A stretch of DNA of 42,188 bases, from positions 1 through 42,188 of the forward strand of contig CALSPN010000025.1 of the NCBI GenBank assembly GCA_943788245.1. The letters run 5' to 3'. This stretch comes from an uncultured Verrucomicrobiae bacterium. Lineage in GTDB: Bacteria; Verrucomicrobiota; Verrucomicrobiia; Limisphaerales; AAA164-E04. Under the pieces are notes generated by a model, which was given only the letters and a program-made list of their open reading frames with translations, did no database searches and was not told where the DNA came from. The translations under genes and the position numbers were made by a program. Below are positions 29,373 to 38,771 of the stretch, one piece after another; position 1 is the first letter of the stretch; every line of letters begins with the position of its first letter.

Positions 29373-29477
29373 TGAAGATTACATTTTTGTAACGGGACGG
29401 AAAGGTTGCAGTGAATCTCATGTGGTCTCCTGTAGTAGTAAGTATAGAAGCACACAACCTGATTGAAAGAGAACCAT

Positions 29478-30981
29478 ATGAAAAAACAAATTGCAGTATT
29501 ATGCAACAACATGCGCTTTGCATTAATTGGTACGATGACTGTCGTGATCCTCGCTTCTGTTGCAACGGGGTGGATGAAGGGAGATGGTCGTGCAGATGCT
29601 CATCCTGAGCCGACATTAAAAATCGACAATCAACCGTTGAAGCGCGAAGGAAGCATGACCGTGAGTTTCGCTCCGGTGATCCAAAAAGTAGCGCCGAGCG
29701 TCGTCAAGGTGTTCACAAGCACTGAAGCGAAGCCGAACGCATCACGTCGTGGACCTGGTCTGGAACAGTTCTTTGGAGAAAAGTTCCGGGGCTTTGAATT
29801 CCCTGACATGCAGGGTCCCAAACCGAAAAGCGGATTGGGATCCGGTGTCATTGTGTCTCCCGAAGGTTATATCCTTACCAATAATCACGTTATTGAGGGT
29901 GCCAATACGGTCAAGGTCGTCTTGAGCCCCGGCAATGAAGAATACGCTGCTGCTGTGGTTGGAGTAGACCCGAAATCGGACGTTGCGGTTTTGAAAATAG
30001 ATGCCCTCGATTTACAACCTATTGAATTGGGTAACAGCGATCAGACATTGGTGGGTGACCTGGTGCTTGCCATTGGGAACCCATTTGGAGTTGGTCAGAC
30101 TGTTACCATGGGAATGGTTAGCGCCAAGGGGAGGTCGAACATGGGGCCTGGACTACGAGGACTTCATCCAAACCGACGCGGCCATCAACCCAGGTAATTC
30201 CGGGGGGGCTCTTGTGGATGCTGAAGGTCGTTTGATCGGTGTGAATACCGCCATTTTGAGTCAATCGGGAGGCAATCTTGGCATTGGCTTTGCCATTCCT
30301 GTCAATCTTGCCCGTAGTGTCATGGAAAGCCTGATCAATCATGGCCATGTTGTGAGGGGCTATCTGGGGGTCAATATTCAGGACGTTCAACCTGCAATGG
30401 CATCACACTTCGGTATGGACGGCAGCACGGGCGCATTGATTGCAGATGTGGTGCCAGGCAGTCCTGCCGATGCGGCCGGTCTACAGGCTGGCGATGTTGT
30501 GGTTGAGTTTGGTGGGAAGAAAATCAAGGACAGTCGACACTTGAAACTGGTGGTGGGGCAAAGCGCACCCAACCAGGGTTACGGTTTAGAGATCAATCGG
30601 GGCGGTGAACTGACAGCGATCGAAGTTTCGCTGGATGAACTCAGTGACAAAGGTTCGCAGTGGGCAAGTCAGTCGGGTCGCAACGCTGAATCTTACTGGC
30701 CCGGCGACATGCAACTTGAGGAATTGACACCTGATCTTCGAAGGCAGTTTCAGATTCCTTCGCGCATCAAGGGCATTCTTGTAAGCGGCGTCAAACAGGG
30801 TGGGGCAGCCTGGCAAGCCGGTGTGCGCCCTGGAGCGGTGATCCGCGAGATCAATCAATTACCTGTCGCCTCTCTGGCTGATTTGGATGGCATGCAGCTC
30901 GGTGATGGAGAATCGCTTGTGCGAATTTGGTATAAGGGTATCAGTAACTATCGCGTGATTCGTTCGGAACCCCTGGGATAA
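29478..30981 (+). CDS. DegP/HtrA-type periplasmic serine protease (one +1 frame break)
   Basis: Periplasmic protease-chaperone degrading misfolded envelope proteins, 500 residues after repair. A signal anchor (about 10-35) precedes a trypsin-like domain with the full triad: His in ILTNNHVIEG (about 137), Asp in DPKSDVAVLKI, Ser in INPGNSGGALVDAEG. Also present are GSGVIVSPEGYI and AIGNPFGVGQTVTMGMVSA. Two PDZ domains follow (from RGYLGVNIQDVQPAMA and from GILVSGVKQGGAAWQAG). The frame breaks at GGGGCC 30143-30148, between SAKGRSNMG and LDYEDFIQTDAA; removing one base restores the family sequence. The ATG at 29478, with AAAGAGA upstream, is preferred to a TTG at 29463. A strong terminator follows. 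The size and two PDZ domains fit DegP/MucD rather than DegS. Confidence 0.92.
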
Positions 30982-31004
30982 AACAACTGATTACGATTCG
31001 CGAA

Positions 31005-31042
31005 AATGCCTCCCTCTTTCAGGAGCGGGGGCGTTTTTTTTT
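31005..31042 (+). terminator. Rho-independent terminator of the DegP-like gene
   Basis: AATGCCTCC (31005-31013) pairs with GGGGGCGTT (31027-31035) over 9 bp with two G-U pairs, followed by T9. It lies 24 nt after the protease stop. Confidence 0.85.
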
Positions 31043-31137
31043 GGTCGTCAAGGGGATCTCAACGGACCGAGCCCAACCGATCCAAAGGATTCAATGGTTG
31101 CAAATTTGTGCTGAATTCAGTTTTCTTGCGGTCCCAT

Positions 31138-32017
31138 ATGGGTATGACACACATACAAACACCGCCGAAATGGCGTACATTACTCATCCTCGGTCGCGCA
31201 TCCAATGTTCCGACCGTTTGGTCCAATTGTCTGGCCGGTTGGTTGATAGGAGGTATGGCTGAATACGTGGTATTGCTTTGGTTATGCCTTGGGGGGACTC
31301 TGTTGCATATTGGCGGCATGTATCTAAATGATGCTTTCGACGTTGGCTTTGATCGAAGATTCCGGCAAGAGAGGCCTATCCCCGCAGGTCATATTGAAGA
31401 AAAAACGGTCTGGGTTCTAGGGGGCAGGGGCAATCAGTGGAGGGTTTTTATGCCTCGTTTGGGGCGCAAACGTATCGTTGGTGATTGCGCTTCTTCTGGT
31501 TGCTTCCATTCTGCTTTACGACGCACTGCACAAGCATTTGCTCCTGCTCTCCAGTCATCATGGCGGCATGCCGGTTTTTTCTCATCCTGGCCGCTTTCGA
31601 CTCATCAGGAAATCCATGGCAAGGTTTTGCTCTCTGGACTGCCTTCGCGATGGCTGCCTACATTGTGGGGCTTACCTATGTAGCCAGGAGAGAATCCACT
31701 GGGGGGGGCATCGCTATTTGGCCATGTTTATTCATCGCGGCCCCGATAGGGCTCTCTTTTCTGTTGAACAACGGTCGCTTTTTTCTGGATGGGGCTAATG
31801 GTTTCGCTTGTATTGCTGGCTTGGGTTGCCTGGTGTCTTCAATTCATCCTGCGTTCTCGAGAATGTCCACATTTTCAAAACGGTCTCAGGCCTGCTGGCA
31901 GGCATCCCTTTGGTGGATTTGATTTCGATTGTTGGAGTGGATCCCGTGTGGGTGGGAGTCATGGTAACGCTATTTTTGGCAGCCTTGTTTTTCCAGCGAT
32001 TTATTCCCGCCACCTGA
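31138..32017 (+). CDS. UbiA-family prenyltransferase-like membrane protein (four +1 frame breaks)
   Basis: Polytopic membrane enzyme of the UbiA superfamily, which transfers prenyl groups to aromatic or other acceptors. Reconstructed to 291 residues. The start is LGRASNVPTVWSNCLAGWLIGG; then comes the prenyl-diphosphate/Mg site NDAFDVGFDRRFRQERPIPAG (the NDXXDXXXD pattern). Hydrophobic helices follow (LVIALLLVASILLYDALHKH, FALWTAFAMAAYIVGLTYV, LMVSLVLLAWVAWCLQFI). The C-terminal part, HFKTVSGLLAGIPLVDLI, is typical. Breaks lie at G5 31420-31424, near 31541-31553, at G4 31791-31794, and at T4/A4 31872-31880. Each needs one base removed. In PVC bacteria such homologues are often separate from menaquinone or ubiquinone operons, so the acceptor is not assigned. 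Start (31138 or 31144) is uncertain. Confidence 0.82.
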
Positions 32018-32042
32018 TTTGCCTGACGATGCCCCTCACAGG

Positions 32043-33219
32043 TCAGTTCAGGAATTCCAGCTTTTCGGCTTTGGAATCCAACTCGGATAGTTTCAAGCGG
32101 ACACTCACAATGTAGGGAGCCTCTCCTTTTTCCCAATGACCATAAGTTGTCGTGACAATGGTACCATCTGGAAGGAGTTCAACACCAGGATAGGCGCAAT
32201 CCGCATTTTTCGTGTTATCCATTAATCTCACCCGGTATTGACCCTCTCGATTGTTCAGAACGATCATCGTAAGTGCCAACCCAGGCGACCCAATCACCCT
32301 TGGTAGGGGATTTCAGCGTGGTATCCCGGAAGGAAATGAAGAGTCGTCCGTCTGGAGCATACACTCCGGTGTGGCGGTCACCTGTCAAAGATGCGGGAAG
32401 CTCTCGGGGCTTTGACCAGCTTTCCGCTTCATCTGAACTGAAGATGACATGTGAATTTCGTCGACGTCTATTTTCTCTGAGGAGCACCGCCATTTGCTTG
32501 CCGTCAGGTGATCTTACCATTCCCGGTTCACAAAGGTGGATCTGATCATTGGCATAGATACGCTTGGGCTGAGACCATTTTAATCCGCCGTCATTGGAAA
32601 AAGTCTGATAGAGAGTCATGGTGGCTGCACGTTTTCCGCCTGCTTTGAAGAAACGCCCGTCATCGTGGAACATGGCCATGTAGTGCCCGGGCTTTTTTTG
32701 AATTGGAGCAACATACCCCATCACTACAATACCTCCCCAGTCACCGGCGGGTTTCAGTTCGCTCCATGTGAAGCCATCGTTTTCGGACACAGCCATGCGG
32801 GCAGGATAAAGTCCAGACCACATGATGATTCGCTTTGTGCCGTTTGCATCAATTACCCTATGCAAAGTAGGGACTTCCTTCGAACTTGCCCATGAGGCAG
32901 GAGTATTCAATCTTTCCGACCATGTCTTTCCTCCATCCGAACTGCGCTTGTAAACGATGGCGCCTCGACCATGACCCTTGGGGTATACGCAGAGCATGGT
33001 TTTCCCATCTTCCAGCAGGCAAGTTGTCGGATGTCCAAGATATTGTCCTTTTTCACGGTCAATGATCACCTGACGATGTATTTCCTCAGAGAGATCAATG
33101 GTGGGTATCGAATAAGCAGGAGGCATCGAGGCATTTTGCGCTTGCGCATGGGTGAAGAGGGTCGATAGGAGGAGTAATAAGCCCATGGTCGTTTGCTTGC
33201 GTAACTTGAAAGTGGTCAT
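32043..33219 (-). CDS. Sialidase/BNR-repeat exo-glycosidase-like secreted protein (one +1 frame break)
   Basis: Secreted six-bladed propeller of the sialidase superfamily, 391 residues after repair. A signal peptide (MGLLLLLSTLFTHAQAQ; start at 33219 or 33186) is followed by REKGQYLGHPTTCLLEDG. BNR/Asp-box repeats are clear: SSDGGKTWSE, SENDGFTWSE, SNDGGLKWSQ and SSDEAESWSK. MVRSPDGKQMAVLLRENRRRR supplies a basic active-site stretch. The frame breaks near 32262-32268, where WVAWVGTYDD should continue into IVLNNREGQYRVRLMDN. The tail DCAYPGVELLPDGTIVTTTYG fits the sialidase C-terminal blade. In Verrucomicrobia the family includes rhamnosidase- and sialidase-like enzymes, so the sugar cleaved is not assigned. 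It is the end of a convergent pair with the UbiA-like gene (25 nt apart). Confidence 0.85.
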
Positions 33220-33384
33220 GGATAAAATGGGTCAGGTTTTGTCGATGGAAATGATCTAAGGATAAGTTGAGAATCATTTCAATCCCCGATAATAGAATAA
33301 ACTTGCGATGAACAGTCCTTGCCTCTCGACGCTGAACCTTTAGATTCCTACCTTAATCCAGAAATCATATCGCCACTTAATCAA

Positions 33385-35247
33385 ATGTACTCCATGCCTC
33401 GAATGCTCACTTCCATAGGTGCCATGCTACTGGTTCTTGGGATCAATGCCGCGGATTGGTCTATTCACCCTGATTTGAAAGATTACTTTGAATCAGAAGT
33501 CGAGGATATTGAAAAGCAGTCACAACAATCGTTGAATCCTGCAAGCGCTGAACTATGGAAACAGCAAGAACCTGAATTGCGGCGACAGTTGTCCGAAATG
33601 CTGGGGCTTGATCCCATGCCTGCGAAAACCCCGCTTTCTCCTGTGGTCACACGAACTATACAGAAGGAGCTCTATACGGTTGAGAATATGCACTTTCAAT
33701 CCATGCCCGGCTTGTATGTCACTGGCAATCTGTATATTCCCCGTGAGATTCAAAAACCACTGCCTGCCATCCTCTACGTCAGCGGGCATGCTCACGCTAA
33801 AGAAGGCGATGTGAGTTATGGCAATAAAACGGCCTACCAGCACCACGGTATCTGGTTTGCCAAACACGGTTTTGTTTGCATGACCATTGACACGATCCAA
33901 TTGGGCGAAATCGAAGGGGTGCACCATGGCACTTACCGGGAAGGTCGCTGGTGGTGGAATTCGCGGGGATATACTCCTGCGGGAGTTGAGGCATGGAACG
34001 GGATGCGTGCCCTGGATTATTTACAAACGCGACCAGAGGTTGATCCAGAGAGGCTTGGCATCACTGGGCGATCTGGTGGAGGCGGTTATTCATGGTGGAT
34101 TGCAGCATTGGATAAACGGGTCAAAGCAGCGGTTCCTGTAGCCGGTATCACGGACTTGCGTGATTACGTGCTGGATGGCGCAGTGGAAGGTCATTGCGAT
34201 TGCATGTTCATGGTGAATACCTATCGATGGGATTTTCCTGTGGTTGCATCCCTTGTTGCTCCCAGAGCCCTTCTGATTGCCAATACGGACAAGGATTCAA
34301 TTTTCCCTTTGGACGGGGTTCTCCGAACGCACCGTCAAGTTCAACACATATACTCGTTATTTGGTCTTGAGGATCAACTTGGCTTACTGGTCACCGAAGG
34401 TCCTCACAAGGATACTCAGGATCTGCAGATACCGGCATTCCGTTGGTTTCAAAAATGGCTCAAGGGCTCAAATGTGTTGATAGAGACAGCTGCCAGGAAA
34501 GAAATTCAACCTTCAGATCTTCGCGTTTTTCAAACATTGCCGAAAACTGAAAAAGTGACCTCGGTGGATACGTTCTTTGTAAGTGCGTCCGAAAAACGCC
34601 CAGTTCCAAAGACAATTGAAGAGTGGGATCATGAAGTGCACAAACTCAGACGCGCACTGAAGCGTCATACATTCGAGGATTCCCGCCATACTCAGGATAC
34701 AAGGATTGATACGAAGCGTTACCCATTCTGGGAATATACCGTTCGTGAAGGTGCACAACGGAGGCTTGAAATATTTGATCGACCAGGCTGGTTGAAAGGC
34801 AATTCAGAACACAAGAAAAACCAGATCCGAAGGCGTTACATGCTGGTTGGACAAACTCTGGATTCTACCCGTGTCATGGAACTAAAACAAACTTTGGAAT
34901 CGCTGATGGGCAAATCAGACATTTCAAATCGTAATCTCAGGGTGGAAGCAAACGGAACCATGGCGGTCAATGCCATTTATGCAGGTCTTTTGATCGAGGG
35001 GGATGATGTTCCGCTTGAGACCTTGTCATTCCATTTATCCAATCTGCCAGCTTCGCATATGCAGGGCCCGGACTACTTGAATGTGATGAAAATGACACGA
35101 CTCGATGAAAGCCTGGCTGCTCTTTCACGTCGGTTCAAAGTGACTGTGGAAAACAGTCCTCGGACACTTCAGGAATTCAGTGGGGCCTTGACAGATACAT
35201 TGGGGCAGGAAGCGAGTCGTTTGACTTGGATGAATCCCAATCAGTAA
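33385..35247 (+). CDS. Secreted alpha/beta-hydrolase, acetyl xylan esterase-like
   Basis: Exported alpha/beta-hydrolase of 620 residues, longer than most acetyl xylan esterases (about 320). The start is one of three nearby ATGs (33385, 33394, 33403); all give a signal peptide (LTSIGAMLLVLGINA). The catalytic elements are visible: LPAILYVSGHAHAKEG (oxyanion region), the nucleophile in GITGRSGGGGYSWW, an acid in LIANTDKDSIFPLDG, and a histidine in VTEGPHKDTQD. The last 220 residues form a second, unrecognised C-terminal domain starting near TIEEWDHEVHKLRRA. Deacetylation of plant or algal polysaccharide is plausible but inferred. The 3' end overlaps the convergent truA gene by seven bases. Confidence 0.8.
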   Translation: MYSMPRMLTSIGAMLLVLGINAADWSIHPDLKDYFESEVEDIEKQSQQSLNPASAELWKQQEPELRRQLSEMLGLDPMPAKTPLSPVVTRTIQKELYTVENMHFQSMPGLYVTGNLYIPREIQKPLPAILYVSGHAHAKEGDVSYGNKTAYQHHGIWFAKHGFVCMTIDTIQLGEIEGVHHGTYREGRWWWNSRGYTPAGVEAWNGMRALDYLQTRPEVDPERLGITGRSGGGGYSWWIAALDKRVKAAVPVAGITDLRDYVLDGAVEGHCDCMFMVNTYRWDFPVVASLVAPRALLIANTDKDSIFPLDGVLRTHRQVQHIYSLFGLEDQLGLLVTEGPHKDTQDLQIPAFRWFQKWLKGSNVLIETAARKEIQPSDLRVFQTLPKTEKVTSVDTFFVSASEKRPVPKTIEEWDHEVHKLRRALKRHTFEDSRHTQDTRIDTKRYPFWEYTVREGAQRRLEIFDRPGWLKGNSEHKKNQIRRRYMLVGQTLDSTRVMELKQTLESLMGKSDISNRNLRVEANGTMAVNAIYAGLLIEGDDVPLETLSFHLSNLPASHMQGPDYLNVMKMTRLDESLAALSRRFKVTVENSPRTLQEFSGALTDTLGQEASRLTWMNPNQ

Positions 35248-36005
35248 AACACCTTATGTAAGGTCAGACCGCAGGCGGGTGCATTCATGCCTGTAAGTGA
35301 TCGTTTTTTTGTCACCAATAACCCAGGGACTTCATCAGCCTGCCATTTACCTTTTCCCACGGCCGTCAGGGTCCCTACGATGCCCCTGCACATTTTGTAT
35401 AGAAAAGCGTCTCCCTCGATGATGACCTTGAATTCATTGCCTTGCTTACGGACATCGCAGCGAGTCAATGTACGGACCGTGTTTTCATAGGCGTATTTTC
35501 TGGCGGATGCGACCGATTGGAAATCGCGCTCACCTAAAAAATATCGGGATGCTTTCTGCATGTGTTCCAGGTTGATTTTCACAGGCATATGCCACGCTAA
35601 ACCATCGAGCAATGGATTCATGGAGGGGTGATTCCAGATTCGATACTGATATTGTTTTCCCTTGGCATCGAATTGAGCATGGAAACGTAAGGGAACTCTT
35701 ACAGCTGAAATAATGCGTATATCAGATGGGAGGAGGGCGTTCATAGCAAGCCGGATTTTCCTCGGCTCCATGATAAGGGAATCGAATGGCATTTCAAGAT
35801 GTGCCGTCATCCCCAAGGCATGCACTCCGGTATCTGTACGACTGGATCCGTGCAATGGTCCTGCACCGCGAAAAAATTTTTTCAATTTCGTTTCAATCAC
35901 GCTTTGCACACCTATTCCGCTTTTTTGAGTCTGCCACCCCTGATAATTGCCACCATGATAGGCAATGATGAGCTTGAGTTTGATTTTGCGCTGTTTTTGA
36001 TCCAT
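35241..36005 (-). CDS. truA: tRNA pseudouridine synthase A
   Basis: Converts uridines 38-40 of tRNA anticodon stems to pseudouridine. From the ATG at 36005, which has GGAAAAC upstream, the protein has 254 residues, a normal TruA length; the longer frame from 36053 adds an unrelated N-terminus. Motifs: IAYHGGNYQGWQTQ, catalytic Asp58 in GSSRTDTGVHALG, YQYRIWNHP, and the C-terminal MCRGIVGTL. It is isolated on the minus strand between plus-strand genes, overlaps the esterase end by seven bases, and its start faces the LamG gene 46 bases away. Confidence 0.95.
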   Translation of the reverse strand: MDQKQRKIKLKLIIAYHGGNYQGWQTQKSGIGVQSVIETKLKKFFRGAGPLHGSSRTDTGVHALGMTAHLEMPFDSLIMEPRKIRLAMNALLPSDIRIISAVRVPLRFHAQFDAKGKQYQYRIWNHPSMNPLLDGLAWHMPVKINLEHMQKASRYFLGERDFQSVASARKYAYENTVRTLTRCDVRKQGNEFKVIIEGDAFLYKMCRGIVGTLTAVGKGKWQADEVPGLLVTKKRSLTGMNAPACGLTLHKVFY

Positions 36006-36051
36006 TTGTTTTCCATTTCCAAACCGTGCTCGGCAGGGTAAAACAACCATC

Positions 36052-36945
36052 ATGAAATGCCAAGCGAAGCTAGAATATATGGTGATCGTCTTTGTTGTCC
36101 TGATATCGATACTGTCCGCGCGCGGGCAGGCTCAATCCACCCAGGCATCTTTACAGGAGGCGCTGACGTTTTACTCATCTTTCGACAGAGGCATTGAAGC
36201 GGAATTAGCTCATGGTGATCCGAGTCTATACACCATTACCTCGAAACAACCACGGGAAACAGTTAGGCGAGGTCTGCATGCTCAAGGTCAAACCGAATGG
36301 GTCACAGGGCTGGGGATCGATGGAGGAGCTGCGTTGAGATTCAATCAACGGAATGCCTCATGGATATTCTATCGAGGCGAAAAGAACGTTCGATATCGCT
36401 TGAATCAATGGTCTGGGAGTGTATCCCTCTGGCTGAAACTTGATCCTGAAACAGAATTATCACCCGGATTTGCTGATCCACTTCAATTAACAACCCGTGC
36501 TTGGAACGACGGTTCTTTTTTTGTCGATTTCAACAAGGACGGTGATCCTCGAGATTTCAGGCTTGGCGCCTTCGCTGACTTGAAAGTATGGAATCCCGAA
36601 AACAAGGAGATCTCTGAGGATCAAAGACCATTATTTCCTGTAAAAGCTCCCCCTTTCGCAAAGGATCGCTGGACTCATGTTCTATTTACCTGGTCAAATT
36701 TTAATACAGGCAAGAAAGACGGGGTAGCCAGTTTATATCTCAATGGTGCATTCCAAGGCGAAATCGCGGGCTGGGATCAGACTTTTTCCTGGAAACCGAG
36801 TGAAACCATTAAAATTTACCTCGGATTGAACTACAATGGACTACTCGACGAGGTCAGCTGTTTCAACCGGGCTTTGACCCCAAAAGAGATTAAATGGTTC
36901 TTTGAGCATCCCAAGGAGCTCGTCTTGGACAGTGCCTCTCAATGA
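36052..36945 (+). CDS. Secreted LamG-like (concanavalin A-like) domain protein
   Basis: Exported 297-residue protein with a signal peptide (VIVFVVLISILSARGQA) and a jelly-roll lectin-like fold of the LamG/Laminin_G_3 type. FYSSFDRGIEAELAHGDP opens the domain; GSVSLWLKLDP is the usual front strand; LYLNGAFQGEI and the closing LLDEVSCFNRALTPKEIKWF are the clearest signature. DFNKDGDPRDFRLGAF could bind calcium. No enzyme motif or sorting tail is present. It probably binds carbohydrate or acts as a surface adhesion module. It begins a plus-strand run with dapF 79 bases downstream, though its role differs from those genes. Confidence 0.75.
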   Translation: MKCQAKLEYMVIVFVVLISILSARGQAQSTQASLQEALTFYSSFDRGIEAELAHGDPSLYTITSKQPRETVRRGLHAQGQTEWVTGLGIDGGAALRFNQRNASWIFYRGEKNVRYRLNQWSGSVSLWLKLDPETELSPGFADPLQLTTRAWNDGSFFVDFNKDGDPRDFRLGAFADLKVWNPENKEISEDQRPLFPVKAPPFAKDRWTHVLFTWSNFNTGKKDGVASLYLNGAFQGEIAGWDQTFSWKPSETIKIYLGLNYNGLLDEVSCFNRALTPKEIKWFFEHPKELVLDSASQ

Positions 36946-37024
36946 TTGAGTCGACTCCTAATCCTCCCGAGATTAAATTTGGACTTTCCTCTGTAAGAGG
37001 GGCTCGTTAGGTTATCCCAGTCAG

Positions 37025-37837
37025 ATGCGTATATTTTTCACAAAAATGAACGGCGCCGGGAACGATTTTATACTGATCGATAACCGAAACCTGAGCTTCA
37101 CGCCAGATTCCGAGCAGGTTGCAGCGCTTTGCGATCGGCATGCAGGGATTGGTGCAGATGGCTTGATACTGTTCGAAGAGAGCCAAAACAGTCATGCAGA
37201 TTGGGCTTGGAAATTTTACAACAGCGACGGCAGTGAAGCGGAAATGTGTGGCAATGGAGCCCGCTGTTTTGCTGCCTTCGTCAAGCAGTTAACGCATTCA
37301 GAAGATGGCCTGAGTTTTGATACCCAGGCAGGGGTAATCAGCGCGACATTTGAGCCAAACGGTGTGACCGTGAATCTTACTGAGCCAGGCCCCATGGAGC
37401 TGGATCGAGGCATTCAAATCAAGGGGAGCGAATTACAAGTGCATTCGGTGAACACTGGAGTTCCTCATGCCGTGGTATTTGTTGAAGATGCAGGGCAATG
37501 CAAGGTGAATGAGTTGGGTGCGGCAGTCAGATATCATGAACACTTTGCGCCTAACGGAACCAATGTGAATTTCGTGCAAATACTGGGTTCGGGTCGCGTT
37601 CGGGTTCGGACTTACGAACGTGGCGTGGAGGGAGAAACTCTGGCTTGCGGCACAGGTGTCACCGCTGCCTCACTGGTGGCCGCCAGAAAACACGGTTTTG
37701 ACACACCCGTTGAAGTACAGGTCAAAAGCGGTGATTGGCTTAAGGTATCTTTCGGTCATGAGGATGGGGGATTTTCCAAGGTCCGGTTAAGTGGACCAGC
37801 GGATTTTGTGTTTACGGGTGAAATAAATTTGGATTAA
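37025..37837 (+). CDS. dapF: Diaminopimelate epimerase
   Basis: Cofactor-independent racemase converting LL- to meso-diaminopimelate for lysine and peptidoglycan. The 270-residue protein has both catalytic cysteines in their standard settings: Cys75 in EMCGNGARCFA and Cys208 in LACGTGVTAASL. The N-terminus FFTKMNGAGNDFILIDN and NPGVPHAV-like SVNTGVPHAV are also diagnostic. It is followed by dapA after 11 nt, so the two are cotranscribed and probably coupled. Confidence 0.97.
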   Translation: MRIFFTKMNGAGNDFILIDNRNLSFTPDSEQVAALCDRHAGIGADGLILFEESQNSHADWAWKFYNSDGSEAEMCGNGARCFAAFVKQLTHSEDGLSFDTQAGVISATFEPNGVTVNLTEPGPMELDRGIQIKGSELQVHSVNTGVPHAVVFVEDAGQCKVNELGAAVRYHEHFAPNGTNVNFVQILGSGRVRVRTYERGVEGETLACGTGVTAASLVAARKHGFDTPVEVQVKSGDWLKVSFGHEDGGFSKVRLSGPADFVFTGEINLD

Positions 37838-37848
37838 GAACGAACAAC

Positions 37849-38724
37849 ATGTTAACAGGCACTTTTACTGCGATTGTAACGCCTTTCAAATCGGGGAAAC
37901 TGGATGAAGACGCACTCAATAAGCTTCTTCATCAACAGATTGAAGGGGGAGTGGATGGGGTTGTTCCGGTTGGGACAACAGGCGAATCACCGACTCTGAA
38001 TTGTGATGAGCATCTGCGAGTCATTGAATTGACGGTTGCTGCAGCTGCAGGGAAAGTCAAAGTGCTTGCCGGTACGGGCGGGAATGCAACCGAAGAGGCC
38101 ATTTACCTCACGAAGGAAGCAGAGAAGCGAGGCGTTGATGGTTCCTTGCAGGTTGCTCCGTATTACAATAAACCATCGCAGGAAGGCCTTTTCCAACATT
38201 TCAAGGCCATTGCTGAATCGACGGAGTTACCTATCATTCTTTACAGCATCCCCGGTCGGTGCGGGGTTGCCATCGAGGTCTCTACAGTGAAGAAACTTGC
38301 CGATCATTGTCCCAACATCGTGGGAATTAAAGAGGCAGGTGGTGATGCTGATCGGGTCAGTCAACTAAGGCAGGAACTGGGAAATGAATTCATCATCCTG
38401 AGTGGAGATGATGCTCTGACATTGCCATTCATGTCAGTTGGTGCTCAGGGTGTGATCAGTGTGGCTTCTAACCTCATACCAGAGAGGATTTCAGCAATGG
38501 TAAATTATTTTGCGAATGGACAAATTGCCGACGCGCTTTCCATTCATCAACAGCATTATCAACTTTTCAAGACTCTCTTTATTGAGACCAATCCGGTTCC
38601 AGTCAAGGAGGCTCTTCACATGATGGGGCATATTGAAGCGGAAATCAGACTCCCTCTGGTTTCAATGACTGATTCAAATCTCCAGCAATTGCGGTCGGTC
38701 ATCAATGACTACGGCCTGATTTGA
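37849..38724 (+). CDS. dapA: 4-hydroxy-tetrahydrodipicolinate synthase
   Basis: Class I aldolase-type enzyme condensing pyruvate and aspartate semialdehyde, the first committed step to diaminopimelate and lysine. The 291 residues match the family. Active-site residues are all present at E. coli-like positions: Thr43-Thr44 in VGTTGESPTL, Tyr106 in APYYNKPSQEG, Tyr132 in LYSIPGRCG, and the Schiff-base Lys161 in VGIKEAGGD. It lies directly after dapF and 47 bases before hemB. Confidence 0.97.
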   Translation: MLTGTFTAIVTPFKSGKLDEDALNKLLHQQIEGGVDGVVPVGTTGESPTLNCDEHLRVIELTVAAAAGKVKVLAGTGGNATEEAIYLTKEAEKRGVDGSLQVAPYYNKPSQEGLFQHFKAIAESTELPIILYSIPGRCGVAIEVSTVKKLADHCPNIVGIKEAGGDADRVSQLRQELGNEFIILSGDDALTLPFMSVGAQGVISVASNLIPERISAMVNYFANGQIADALSIHQQHYQLFKTLFIETNPVPVKEALHMMGHIEAEIRLPLVSMTDSNLQQLRSVINDYGLI

Positions 38725-38771
38725 TTGGGACTGAATGATTCATCTCGCCTTAACTCAGCAGTATCATTGAC

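Noticed and set aside
29040..29375. 111-residue plus-strand ORF between ceramidase-like and degP genes
   Set aside because: It overlaps the signal peptide region of the minus-strand gene and contains the hairpin and promoter; composition is not protein-like.
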